64,000 bases of DNA, from contig NZ_LMDS01000004.1 of assembly GCF_001425865.1 (NCBI RefSeq), positions 561,515 to 625,514 of the forward strand, given 5' to 3'. Positions within the stretch are counted from its first letter, which is position 1. Each line of letters opens with the position of its first letter. The notes under the pieces were generated by a model. That model made no database searches and was not told where the DNA came from. It was given only the letters and a program-made list of their open reading frames with translations. The position numbers and the translations under genes are program-made. The stretch is from Rhizobacter sp. Root404. Its GTDB lineage: Bacteria; Pseudomonadota; Gammaproteobacteria; Burkholderiales; Burkholderiaceae_C. Below, piece by piece: positions 19,324 to 27,278 of the stretch.

Positions 19324-20502
19324 ATGGACCTGAATTTCACGCCCGAAGAACAAGCCTTCCGCGAGGAGATCCGCGGCTGGGTCGCCGAGAACCTGCCCAA
19401 GGACATCAGCCACAAGGTTCACAACGCGATCCACCTGACCAAGGAAGACATGCAGCGCTGGGCGCGCATCCTCGGCAAGAAGGGCTGGCACGGCTGGGCC
19501 TGGCCGACGCAGTTCGGCGGGCCGGGCTGGAACGCGATCCAGAAGCACCTGTTCGAGGAGGAGACCGCGCTGGCCGGCGCGCCGCGCGTCGTGCCCTTCG
19601 GTCCGGTGATGGTGGCGCCGGTGATCATGGCCTTCGGCACCAAGGCGCAGCAGGAGCGTTTCCTGCCCGGCATCATGAGCGGCGACGTGTGGTGGAGCCA
19701 GGGCTACAGCGAGCCGGGCTCGGGCTCCGACCTGGCCTCGGTCAAGACCCGCGCCGAGCGCAAGGGCGACTACTACCTCGTCAACGGCCAGAAGACCTGG
19801 ACCACGCTCGGCCAGTACGGCGACTGGATCTTCTGCCTGGTGCGCACCAGCAACGAAGGCAAGCCGCAGACCGGCATCAGCTTCCTGCTGATCGACATGA
19901 AAAGCCCCGGCGTCTCGGTGCGCCCGATCATCACGATGGACGGCGCGCACGAGGTCAACGAGGTGTTCTTCGACAACGTCGAGGTGCCGGCGGACCAGTT
20001 GATCGGCGAGGAGAATAAGGGTTGGACCTATGCCAAGCACCTGCTGGCGCACGAGCGGACCAACATCGCCGACGTCAACCGCGCCAAGCGTGAACTCGAG
20101 CGCCTGAAGCGCATCGCGACCGCCGAAGGCGTGTACGCCGATACCCGCTTCCGCGACGAGATCGCCAAGCTCGAGGTCGAGGTCGTCGCGCTCGAGATGA
20201 TGGTGCTGCGGGTCCTCTCGGCCGAGAAGAGCGGCAAGGCCGCGCTCGATGTGGCCGGCCTGCTTAAGATCCGCGGCAGCGAGATCCAGCAGCGCTACGC
20301 CGAACTGATGATGCTCGCCGCCGGCCCGGCCGCCATCCCCTACCAGCGCGAGGCGATGGAGGCCGGCTGGCAGGGCGACCTGAGCGCCGGCGCGTTCGTC
20401 GCGCCGCTCGCCGGCACCTACTTCAACATGCGCAAGACCACGATCTACGGCGGATCGAACGAGGTCCAGCGCAACATCGTCGCGCAGACCGTGCTCGGCT
20501 GA
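19324..20502 (+). CDS. Acyl-CoA dehydrogenase, large subunit (pimeloyl-CoA dehydrogenase-like)
   Basis: A 392-residue flavin-dependent acyl-CoA dehydrogenase. The N-terminal helical domain begins MDLNFTPEEQAFREEIR. The middle domain has QGYSEPGSGSDLASVKTRA, which contacts FAD and the CoA ester, then TWTTLGQYGDWIFCLVRT. The C terminus has RKTTIYGGSNEVQRNIVAQTVLG. The YGGSNEVQR ending is typical of PimC-like enzymes, which work as heteromers. The paired smaller dehydrogenase follows 17 bases downstream. Dicarboxylic or branched acyl-CoA beta-oxidation is likely, but the substrate is inferred only from family resemblance. GGAGACGACCC precedes the ATG at 19324. Confidence 0.93.
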   Translation: MDLNFTPEEQAFREEIRGWVAENLPKDISHKVHNAIHLTKEDMQRWARILGKKGWHGWAWPTQFGGPGWNAIQKHLFEEETALAGAPRVVPFGPVMVAPVIMAFGTKAQQERFLPGIMSGDVWWSQGYSEPGSGSDLASVKTRAERKGDYYLVNGQKTWTTLGQYGDWIFCLVRTSNEGKPQTGISFLLIDMKSPGVSVRPIITMDGAHEVNEVFFDNVEVPADQLIGEENKGWTYAKHLLAHERTNIADVNRAKRELERLKRIATAEGVYADTRFRDEIAKLEVEVVALEMMVLRVLSAEKSGKAALDVAGLLKIRGSEIQQRYAELMMLAAGPAAIPYQREAMEAGWQGDLSAGAFVAPLAGTYFNMRKTTIYGGSNEVQRNIVAQTVLG

Positions 20503-20519
20503 ACGGACAAGGAATCACC

Positions 20520-21659
20520 ATGGACTTCGATTTCAACGACGATCAAGAAATGCTGCGCGACACCGTGCGCAAATGGGTCGACAAGGCGTACACCTTCGAG
20601 CGCCGCCGCGGCATCGTCAAGGAAGGCGGCTACTCGCCCGCAGCCTGGAAGGAACTCGGCGAACTCGGCCTGCTCGGCCTGTATGTCTCGGAAGCGAACG
20701 GCGGCATGGGCTTCGGCCCGGTCGACGCGATGGTGGTGATGGAAGAGCTCGGCCGCGGCATCGTGATGGAACCGTTCGCGGCCGTCTCGCTGGTCGCGAC
20801 CAGCCTGCTGAACGCGACCCGGGCGCCGTCCGCCGCACTGTGGCTGCAAGGCATCGCCGAAGGCCGGGAGCGGGTCGTGCTCGCGCACCAGGAGCGCACG
20901 GCGCGCTACCGCCTGGCGCATGTCGAGACCACCGCGAAGAACGTCGGCGGCACCTGGCAGCTCACCGGCACCAAGACGATGGTGCCGGCCGGCGCGCACG
21001 CCGGCGCCTTCATCGTGCCGGCGCGCGTCAGCGGCGCAGTCGACGCACCGGAGGGCATCGCCCTGTTCCTGGTCTCGAAGGGCGAGAAGGGCGTGACGGT
21101 CAAGGGCTACCCCACGCAGGACGGCGCCAGCGCCGCCGACGTGACGCTGAACGCCGCCGACGCGATCGAGATGCTGACCGCCGGCACGGCGTTCGACGCG
21201 CTCGAGCACGCGATCGACATCGGCATCGCCGCGCTGTGCGCCGAGGCGGTCGGCGCGATGGACAAGCTGGTCGCGGTCACCGTCGAGTACATGAACACGC
21301 GCAAGCAGTTCGGCGTCGCGATCGGCACCTTCCAGGCGCTGCGCCACCGCATCGCCGACGTGAAGATGCAGCTCGAGCTGGCCCGCTCGATGAGCTACTT
21401 CGCGAGCCTGAAGCTGAACGAACCGCCGGCCGCGCGGCGCCGCGCGATCGCCCAGGCCAAGTACCAGCTCGGCCAGTCGATGCGCTTCGTCGGCCAGCAG
21501 TGCATCCAGCTGCACGGCGGCATCGGCGTGACCGACGAGTACGTCGCCGGCCACTACTTCAAGCGCCTGACGGTGATGGAGATGACCTACGGCGACTCGC
21601 TGCACCAGCTCGGCGAGGTGTCGGCGCGGATGCAGAGCACCGCAGGTGTCTTTGCTTGA
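20520..21659 (+). CDS. Acyl-CoA dehydrogenase, small subunit (pimeloyl-CoA dehydrogenase-like)
   Basis: A 379-residue partner of the preceding dehydrogenase. It keeps the fold (MDFDFNDDQEMLRDTVRKWVDKAY, EANGGMGFGPVDAMVVMEELGRG, TVEYMNTRKQFGVAIGTFQALRHR, QLHGGIGVTDEY), but its middle domain is more divergent than in stand-alone enzymes, as in PimD. The pair most likely forms one heteromeric enzyme feeding electrons to ETF. A ribosome binding site (AAGGAATCACC) precedes the ATG. The final codons lie inside a 26-base tandem repeat that continues past the stop, so the C-terminal residues TAGVFA are repeat-derived. Confidence 0.93.
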   Translation: MDFDFNDDQEMLRDTVRKWVDKAYTFERRRGIVKEGGYSPAAWKELGELGLLGLYVSEANGGMGFGPVDAMVVMEELGRGIVMEPFAAVSLVATSLLNATRAPSAALWLQGIAEGRERVVLAHQERTARYRLAHVETTAKNVGGTWQLTGTKTMVPAGAHAGAFIVPARVSGAVDAPEGIALFLVSKGEKGVTVKGYPTQDGASAADVTLNAADAIEMLTAGTAFDALEHAIDIGIAALCAEAVGAMDKLVAVTVEYMNTRKQFGVAIGTFQALRHRIADVKMQLELARSMSYFASLKLNEPPAARRRAIAQAKYQLGQSMRFVGQQCIQLHGGIGVTDEYVAGHYFKRLTVMEMTYGDSLHQLGEVSARMQSTAGVFA

Positions 21660-21716
21660 CCTTCACCGCAGGTGTCTTTGTCGGACCTTCACCGCAGGTG
21701 TCCTTGCGTGACGCGA
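21639..21716. repeat. Three-copy 26-base tandem repeat across a gene end
   Basis: Units at 21639-21664, 21665-21690 and 21691-21716 each begin ACCGCAGGTGTC and end with a TTC-like triplet. The first two differ at a few bases in the middle, and the third diverges at its end. The array spans the stop codon of the small dehydrogenase gene and reaches the first base of the next start codon. Because 26 is not a multiple of three, each copy would be read in a different frame. Confidence 0.85.
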
Positions 21717-22663
21717 TGAAGCTCGCCGCGCTGCTGCTGGCGCTGTGCAGCGCGCTGGCGCAAGCCGCGGAGCCGCTCGTCATCGCCCACCGCGGTGCGA
21801 GCGGCTACCTGCCCGAGCACACCCTGGCCGGCTACGAGCTGGCGATCCGGATGGGCGCCGACTACATCGAGCCCGACCTGCAGATGACCCGCGACGGGGT
21901 GCTCGTCGCGATCCACGACGACACGCTGCCGCGCACCACCAACGTCGCGGAACTGTTCGCGGCGCGAAACGGCGGCTACAGGGTCGCCGACTTCACGCTT
22001 GCCGAAATCCGCACGCTGACCGTCAAGCCGACCACCACCGGCGCCGCCACTTACCCCGGCTTCACGCCCGCGTCCGCCGAGCTTCGGGTGCCGACCTTCG
22101 ACGAGGTGATCGCGTTGGCAAAGGCGCAGCGCGCAGTCGCCGGCCGCCCCGTCGGCCTCTACCCCGAAGCCAAGCAGGCCGATCCGGCGATGGAAGACCA
22201 GCTTCTCGCGACGCTGCAGCGCGAGCAGCTCACGCGCGCCGCCGACCGGGTCTTCGTGCAGTCGTTCAGCGACGCGACCGTCCAGAGTCTCGCCGTCAAG
22301 CAGCGCGCGCTCGGCATGAGCCTGCCGCTGGTGCTGCTCGGCCATGCAATCACCCTGCCCGACGGCCGCGCGATGATGGCCGCGCCGGGCGGCCGCATGC
22401 TGCCGTTGAAGGACGTGGCGGCGTACGCGAGCGGTGTCGGCGTCGCGATGGCGAACACCAAGTACCCGTTGACGAAAGCGTGGATCGCGCAGGCCCACGA
22501 CGCCGGGCTCCAGGTGCACGGCTGGACTTTCGCGAAGCTCGACGCCGCCGCGGCCGCCGACGAATACCGCACCTTCCTCGACATGGGCCTGGACGGCGTG
22601 TTCAGCAACTACAGCGACCTGGCCGTGAAGGCGCGCAACGCGTTCGTCGCGGGCCGCAAGTGA
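21716..22663 (+). CDS. glpQ: Periplasmic glycerophosphodiester phosphodiesterase
   Basis: Hydrolyses glycerophosphodiesters to glycerol 3-phosphate and an alcohol. The 315-residue protein has a signal peptide (1-18, ending AQAA) and the GDPD TIM-barrel motifs: AHRGASGYLPEHT with His25 and Arg26, YIEPDLQMTRDG for metal binding, and IHDDTLPRTTN with the second catalytic histidine. This places it with exported GlpQ rather than cytoplasmic UgpQ. The start at 21716 touches the end of the tandem repeat, and the stop overlaps the GTG of the peptidase gene. No glpT neighbour is visible. Confidence 0.9.
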   Translation: MKLAALLLALCSALAQAAEPLVIAHRGASGYLPEHTLAGYELAIRMGADYIEPDLQMTRDGVLVAIHDDTLPRTTNVAELFAARNGGYRVADFTLAEIRTLTVKPTTTGAATYPGFTPASAELRVPTFDEVIALAKAQRAVAGRPVGLYPEAKQADPAMEDQLLATLQREQLTRAADRVFVQSFSDATVQSLAVKQRALGMSLPLVLLGHAITLPDGRAMMAAPGGRMLPLKDVAAYASGVGVAMANTKYPLTKAWIAQAHDAGLQVHGWTFAKLDAAAAADEYRTFLDMGLDGVFSNYSDLAVKARNAFVAGRK

Positions 22664-23727
22664 CGCAGCCGCCGCGCACCGACAGCCTCACCGACGTGCG
22701 CGGCCTGCGCGTCGGCCACCACACCGACACGCGGCGCCCGACCGGCTGCACCGTGATCCTGACGCCCGATGGCGCGGTCGCCGGCGTCGACGTGCGCGGC
22801 GCCGCGCCCGGCACGCGCGAGACCGACCTGCTGTCGCCGCTGAATGCGGTCGACACCGTCCACGCGATCCTGCTCGGCGGCGGCAGCGCCTTCGGGCTCG
22901 ATGCCGCCGGGGGCGTGATGCGCTGGCTCGACGAGCGTGGCCACGGTGTGCAGGTCGGACCGGCCCAGGGCCACGAGCCGGCTCGCCAGGCGATCCGGGT
23001 GCCCATCGTCCCGGCGGCCATCCTGTTCGACCTCTGGGTCGGCGACCCGACGATCCGGCCCGACGCCGCCTCGGGCTACGCGGCCTGCGAGGCCGCGAGC
23101 GACGCCGCGGTCGCGCAAGGCAATGTCGGTGCCGGTGCGGGCTGCGCGGTCGGCAAGCTGTTCGGCATCCACCGCGCGATGCGCGGCGGGCTGGGCAGCG
23201 CCTCGCTCACGGTCGACGGCATCACCGTGGCCGCCCTCGTCGCCGTCAACGCGATCGGCGACGTGGTCGACCCGGCCACCGGCCGGCCGATCGCCGGCGC
23301 GCGCACGCCCGACGGCCGCGCGCTGCTCGGCACGATGCAGGCGCTGCGCCGCGGCGACGTTCCGGCGCCGCTGCAGATCGGCGCCGCGACGACGCTCGGC
23401 GTGATCGCGACCGATGCGGTGCTGACCAAGGCGCAGGCGAACAAGATGGCGCAGATGGCGCACGACGGCTTCGCCCGTGCGATCAACCCGGTGCACACGA
23501 TGACCGACGGCGACACGATCTTCGCGCTCGCGACCGGCGCGGCCGGCCGCAGCGCGCACCTCACGCTGCTCGGCGCGCTGGCGGCCGACGTGATGGCCAC
23601 CGCGATCGTGCGCGCGGCGCGCGCCGCGAATCGCCTCGACGCGCCGGGCCTGCCACCGCTGCCCGCAGCCACCGACTTCGCACCCGACGATCACACGAAC
23701 AACTCGACCCCGGAGACCTCGCGATGA
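22660..23727 (+). CDS. P1 family N-terminal-nucleophile peptidase (DmpA/NylC type)
   Basis: A 355-residue member of peptidase family S58/P1, whose proteins cut themselves into two chains to free an N-terminal nucleophile and act as aminopeptidases or amide hydrolases. Visible motifs are VRGAAPGTRETDLL (about 45-58), LGGGSAFGLDAAGGV, KVPIVPAA-like RVPIVPAAILFDL, GAGAGCAVGK, RGGLGSAS and AATTLGVIATDA. The first threonine of the last motif is the probable nucleophile by analogy with NylC. The GTG start at 22660 overlaps the glpQ stop, and its own stop overlaps the next ATG, so the three genes are translationally coupled. The physiological substrate is unknown. Confidence 0.86.
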   Translation: MTQPPRTDSLTDVRGLRVGHHTDTRRPTGCTVILTPDGAVAGVDVRGAAPGTRETDLLSPLNAVDTVHAILLGGGSAFGLDAAGGVMRWLDERGHGVQVGPAQGHEPARQAIRVPIVPAAILFDLWVGDPTIRPDAASGYAACEAASDAAVAQGNVGAGAGCAVGKLFGIHRAMRGGLGSASLTVDGITVAALVAVNAIGDVVDPATGRPIAGARTPDGRALLGTMQALRRGDVPAPLQIGAATTLGVIATDAVLTKAQANKMAQMAHDGFARAINPVHTMTDGDTIFALATGAAGRSAHLTLLGALAADVMATAIVRAARAANRLDAPGLPPLPAATDFAPDDHTNNSTPETSR

Positions 23728-25100
23728 GCCTGACCCTGAACCGCCGCACCCTGCTGATCGGCGCCGCCGCATCGGCCGCACTCGGCGCCTGCGCCACCGG
23801 GCCGGGCGCCGCCAGCCCGCCGCCGATCGTGTTCGTGCACGGCAATGGCGACACCGCCGCGCTGTGGACGACCACGCTGTGGCGCTTCGAATCCAACGGC
23901 TGGCCGCGCGAGCGGCTGCGCGCGATCGACATCCCCTACCCGCTCGCCCGCGACGACGACACCAAGCCGCAGGCCGGCCGCAGTTCCACCGCGGAGAACA
24001 TGGCCTACCTCTCGACCGAGGTCGACAAGGTGCTGCTGGCCACCGGCGCGCGCCAGGTCGTGCTGATCGCCAACTCGCGCGGCGGCAATGCGGTGCGCAA
24101 CTACCTGCAGAACGGCAGCGGCGCCGGCAAGGTCTCGCACGCGATCCTGTGCGGCACGCCGAACCACGGCGTCTACGCCGACCCGAAGCGCGCGCCGAAC
24201 GGCGAATTCAATGGCGCCGGCGCCTTTCTCACCGGTCTGAATGCGCCGAAGGGACCGAACGGCGACGAGGTCACGCCCGACGTCAAGTGGATGACGATCC
24301 GCTCCGACAACAACGACAAGTTCGCGCAGCCGGACGGCGTGTGGATCGGTGCCAAAGGCGTGCCGACCCACGTGACGGCGGAGGGCCCGGCGCTCAAGGG
24401 CGCCGAGAACGTCGTGATCGCCGGCATCGACCACCGCGAGACCGCCTACAGCGCGAAGGCCTTCGAGCAGATGTTCCGGTTCATCACGGGCAAGCCGCCG
24501 GTCTCCCTCGCGATCACGCCGGAGACCCGCGTCGTGCTCGACGGCCAGGTCAGCGGCTACCTCGGCTACGCGCCGCAAGGCGTGGTGCCGACCAACCTGC
24601 CGCTCGTCGGCGCGACGCTCGAGATCTACGCCACGAACCCCGCGACCGGTGAGCGCCTGGGCGGACCGGCGCACCGCAAGACCGTCGGCGCGGACGGCCA
24701 TTGGGGGCCGTTCGATGCCGACCCGCAGGCGCGCTACGAATTCGTGCTGGCTGCGCCGGGCTATGCGACGACGCACATCTACCGCTCGCCGTTCCCGCGC
24801 TCGTCCGCCGTCGTGAACCTGCGGGTCGAGAAGATCCTCGACACCGACAAGGACGCCGCAGCCGTCGTCATCATGACCCGCCCGCGCGGCTACTTCGGCC
24901 TGCCGCGCGACCAGATCAGCCTGGACGGCAAGGCTCCGCCGGGCGTGCCGCAAGGGGTCGCAGGCGTCGCGGCGTCGAAGCTCAAGCTGACCGACGGCGC
25001 CAGCCGCACGGTCGTCGGCGTGTTCAACGACGAGCGCGTGATCGGCCGCACCTGGCCCGTTGCGAACAACGAGCTGAGCTACCTCGAGCTGATGTACTGA
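23724..25100 (+). CDS. Exported lipase/esterase-like lipoprotein with a C-terminal beta domain
   Basis: A 458-residue protein. The N terminus NRRTLLIGAAASAALGAC combines a twin-arginine-like start with a lipobox (LGAC, Cys23). The hydrolase half has an HG oxyanion turn at 39-40 and the nucleophile elbow ANSRG at 116-120 with Ser118. This AxSxG form replaces GxSxG, as in some lipases of family I.4. CGTPNHG follows, then an ATP- and metal-free C-terminal region from about 265 that looks like beta-sandwich material (TLEIYATNPATGERLG). It resembles poly(hydroxyalkanoate) or ester-degrading surface enzymes, but the substrate is not known. ATGA overlap couples it to the peptidase gene. Confidence 0.8.
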   Translation: MSLTLNRRTLLIGAAASAALGACATGPGAASPPPIVFVHGNGDTAALWTTTLWRFESNGWPRERLRAIDIPYPLARDDDTKPQAGRSSTAENMAYLSTEVDKVLLATGARQVVLIANSRGGNAVRNYLQNGSGAGKVSHAILCGTPNHGVYADPKRAPNGEFNGAGAFLTGLNAPKGPNGDEVTPDVKWMTIRSDNNDKFAQPDGVWIGAKGVPTHVTAEGPALKGAENVVIAGIDHRETAYSAKAFEQMFRFITGKPPVSLAITPETRVVLDGQVSGYLGYAPQGVVPTNLPLVGATLEIYATNPATGERLGGPAHRKTVGADGHWGPFDADPQARYEFVLAAPGYATTHIYRSPFPRSSAVVNLRVEKILDTDKDAAAVVIMTRPRGYFGLPRDQISLDGKAPPGVPQGVAGVAASKLKLTDGASRTVVGVFNDERVIGRTWPVANNELSYLELMY

Positions 25101-25113
25101 ACGCCGCAGCGCG

Positions 25114-25962
25114 TCAACTCTTGCCGGGCGTCGCGACCGGTTTCAGCGTGCGCAGGTAGGCGATCAGCGCGCGCATGTCGGTGTCGTTGATGTTCTTGTA
25201 GAACTCGAACGCCATCGGCGGCAGGTACGGGTGGCCGTTGCGGTCGGTGCCGGTGCGGATCGCCTGCGCGATCTGCGCGTCCGACCAGCCCTTGAGCCCC
25301 ACCGGCGTCAGGTTGCGCGAGACGCTTTCACCCCACGGGCCCTTGAACACCATGCCGCCGGCGCCGAGCCGCGCCCGCTTCGGCATGCCCTGGGCGTCGC
25401 GCGCGGTGTGGCATTCCATGCAGTGACCGATGGTCGCGAGGTACTCGCCGTACTTCACGGTCTGCGTCTTCGGCGGCGCCTTCACGCCGGCGACCGGCGG
25501 CCCGTAGCTGGGCGGCAGCGGCATGCGGTACTCGGACTTCGCGACCGCGTTCGCGACCGGCGGCTGCGCTTTCAGGAACATCACGATCGAGCCGACGTCG
25601 TCGTCCGACAGGTGGCGGTAGAACTCGATCGGCATCGGCGGGCCGATCAGCCGGCCGTCTGGACGCACGCCCTCGCGGATCGCCTTCACCAGTTGCGCAT
25701 CGGTGTACTTGCCGATGCCGGTGGCCGGGTCGGGCGTGATGTTCGCCGCCACCGCCTTGAACGCCGGATCGTCGAACACCATGCCGCCCGACAGGCCCTT
25801 CGCCGCGACGATCCCGCCGCGCTCGTCGCGCGCCGCGTGGCAGTTGCCGCAGGCGACGACGCTTTGCATCAGGTAGCGCCCGCGTTCGAGCGTCGGCGCG
25901 GCGTGCGCCGCGTGGAGCGCCGCCAGCGTGGCCAGCAGGACAAAACTTCCGAATCGAGTCAT
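25114..25962 (-). CDS. Diheme cytochrome c
   Basis: A 282-residue periplasmic electron carrier with a signal peptide (1-20) and two class I c-type domains. The first CNCH-type site is CGNCH at 38-42, and the second is CMECH at 181-185. Candidate methionine ligands fall in the PPMPIEFYR and PPMAFEFYK segments. The tandem design matches the cytochrome subunit that accepts electrons from membrane-bound alcohol, aldehyde or gluconate dehydrogenases, but no dehydrogenase adjoins it here. The start at 25962 has a clear GGGGAGGGCGAGG ribosome binding region; an upstream in-frame ATG lacks one. It is convergent with the esterase gene. Confidence 0.9.
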   Translation of the reverse strand: MTRFGSFVLLATLAALHAAHAAPTLERGRYLMQSVVACGNCHAARDERGGIVAAKGLSGGMVFDDPAFKAVAANITPDPATGIGKYTDAQLVKAIREGVRPDGRLIGPPMPIEFYRHLSDDDVGSIVMFLKAQPPVANAVAKSEYRMPLPPSYGPPVAGVKAPPKTQTVKYGEYLATIGHCMECHTARDAQGMPKRARLGAGGMVFKGPWGESVSRNLTPVGLKGWSDAQIAQAIRTGTDRNGHPYLPPMAFEFYKNINDTDMRALIAYLRTLKPVATPGKS

Positions 25963-25996
25963 CGCCTCGCCCTCCCCTTCGAGATGGGACGCGAGT

Positions 25997-26025
25997 TTGT
26001 CGACACCGTGCTCAAGTGTCAACAA
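25997..26025. promoter_or_regulatory. Long inverted repeat upstream of the cytochrome c gene
   Basis: Arms TTGTCGACAC (25997-26006) and GTGTCAACAA (26016-26025) match at 9 of 10 positions around a 9-base spacer. They lie 35 bases upstream of the cytochrome start. Read on the minus strand, the right arm contains TTGACA, a perfect sigma-70 -35 hexamer. A further TGTGACA follows at 26027-26033. The arrangement fits a repressor site overlapping the promoter. Confidence 0.5.
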
Positions 26026-26046
26026 ATGTGACAGCGATCGGCGTCC

Positions 26047-26397
26047 TCAGACCGCACGCCCGTCGAACGAGGTGACCGGGATCGACGCCAGGTCGATGCC
26101 CTCGATGCAGCGGATGTTGATCGCCGCCATCGCCTCGCCGGCCGGCGACGTGGCCTCGCCGTACGGGTGGATGCCGCAGACCGCGCAGAAGCGGTGCCGG
26201 ATCAGGTGCTTGCCGAAGCCGTAGCTGCCGGCGTCCTCCTCCGGCGTCAGCAACCTCAGCGCACTGCGCGGCACGAACCACATCAGCGCGCCCTTGCGCT
26301 GGCAGATCGAGCAGTTGCAGGACATGGCCGACGCGATCTCGCCATCGGCCTCGAATTTCACGCGGCCGCAATGGCAGCTGCCCTGGTACGTGGTCAT
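26047..26397 (-). CDS. GFA family (glutathione-dependent formaldehyde-activating-like) protein
   Basis: A 116-residue zinc protein of the GFA/CENP-V fold. Ligand cysteines lie in GSCHCG (about 7-12), CNCSIC (about 28-33) and FCAVCG (about 71-76), the usual pattern for two bound zinc ions. Despite the family name, most members have no proven activity with formaldehyde. The start overlaps the stop of the AHSA1 gene as ATGA (26394-26397), so it is translated with it, in the unit ArsR, AHSA1, GFA. Confidence 0.88.
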   Translation of the reverse strand: MTTYQGSCHCGRVKFEADGEIASAMSCNCSICQRKGALMWFVPRSALRLLTPEEDAGSYGFGKHLIRHRFCAVCGIHPYGEATSPAGEAMAAINIRCIEGIDLASIPVTSFDGRAV

Positions 26398-26870
26398 GCG
26401 GAGCGCTCCTCTTGTTGCCGCACGAAGCGGTCGAGGTTGACGAAGAACAGCTGCCAGCCGCGCTCGTGGTTGGCGCGCGAGGTGTCGTCGAAGAAGCGGT
26501 CGTGGACGAAGCTCAGGTCCGTGCCGCCGTCGCCGGCCGGCGTCAGCGCGATGCTGATCCGCGAGATGCGCTCGGGCGTGCCCTTCCAGGTCCAGCTGAA
26601 CACCAGGCGGCGCGCCGGCTCGACGGTCTGGTAGACACCGGAGGCCTGCTGGGTCTCGCCGTCCGGCGTCTTGAATGCGAGCACGAAGCGCCCGCCCTCG
26701 CGCACGTCGAGGTCGGCGGTGACGAGCGAGGGCTGCTCGCCGGGGCCGAACCAGCAGCTCAGGGCTTGCGGGTCGGTCCACGCGCGCCAGACCTTCTCGG
26801 GCGCGGCGCGGTAGTGGCGGTCGATGCGGACGCTGGCGGCGGTCTGCGTGGCGGCGGCGGTGGTGGGCAT
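26394..26870 (-). CDS. AHSA1/SRPBCC family protein
   Basis: A 158-residue START-fold protein with the usual opening (VRIDRHYRAAPEKVWRAWTDPQALSCWFGP at about 14-43) and a W-rich ending (HERGWQLFFVNLDRFV). It forms a ligand cavity, but such proteins seldom have a proven reaction. They are often the target of a neighbouring ArsR-type regulator, as here. A ribosome binding site (GGAGGAA) precedes ATG 26870. The first 112 bases overlap, in another frame, the 3' part of the ArsR gene. Confidence 0.88.
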   Translation of the reverse strand: MPTTAAATQTAASVRIDRHYRAAPEKVWRAWTDPQALSCWFGPGEQPSLVTADLDVREGGRFVLAFKTPDGETQQASGVYQTVEPARRLVFSWTWKGTPERISRISIALTPAGDGGTDLSFVHDRFFDDTSRANHERGWQLFFVNLDRFVRQQEERSA

Positions 26871-27232
26871 GGTGCGGGTTCCTCCTGCTGGTCGAGAAAA
26901 CGCCCGAGGGCGTCGAGACGGTCGGTCCAGAAGCGTTCGTAGCCGGCGATCCAGGTGGCCGCGGCATGCAGCGGCTCGGCGTTGAGCGCACAACGCACCA
27001 CGCGGCCCTCCTTCGCGCGGGCGATCAGGCCGGCGGCTTCGAGCACGGCCAGGTGCTTCATGAAGCCGGGCAGCGACATGCCGTGCGGCTGCGCGAGTTC
27101 GCTGACGCTGAAGCCCGCGTCGCCGCCGGGTTGCGCCAGCTGCGCGAGCACGCCGCGGCGGGTCGAGTCCGACAGCGCGGCGAACACCAGATCCAGATCG
27201 CGGGTTGGGCGTGATGCTTCTTTGTTAACCAT
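26759..27232 (-). CDS. ArsR family transcriptional regulator with an extended tail
   Basis: A winged-helix repressor of 157 residues. The ArsR fold (about 12-95) contains LSDSTRRGVLAQLA, then FSVSELAQPHGMSLPGFMKHLAVLEAAGLIAR, the recognition helix and wing. Relatives normally stop soon after the ERFWTDRLDALGRFLDQQEE segment (about 106). Here the frame continues about 47 residues through a proline and arginine run (PPPPPPRRPPP) that is simply the AHSA1 gene read in another frame. A lost stop codon is the likely cause. The ATG at 27230-27232 lies inside a candidate operator. There is no metal-binding cysteine pair. Confidence 0.85.
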   Translation of the reverse strand: MVNKEASRPTRDLDLVFAALSDSTRRGVLAQLAQPGGDAGFSVSELAQPHGMSLPGFMKHLAVLEAAGLIARAKEGRVVRCALNAEPLHAAATWIAGYERFWTDRLDALGRFLDQQEEPAPCPPPPPPRRPPPASASTATTAPRPRRSGARGPTRKP

Positions 27233-27240
27233 TTGGTTTA
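27225..27240. promoter_or_regulatory. Candidate ArsR operator over the start codon
   Basis: TTAACC (27225-27230) and GGTTTA (27235-27240) form near-matching arms around ATTT and include the ArsR-family gene's start codon. ArsR proteins that sit beside AHSA1 genes commonly autoregulate at such AACC...GGTT sites. Only one site is visible here, so this is suggestive. Confidence 0.45.
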
Positions 27241-27278
27241 GTATTGGCGTGAAGCCGGCCGCTGTCAAGTACGACCTG

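Noticed and set aside
22660..23727. Alanine in place of asparagine before the probable nucleophilic threonine of the P1 peptidase
   Set aside because: I first read this as a block to self-cleavage, but many members of this branch have ATT at that place, so it is not diagnostic.
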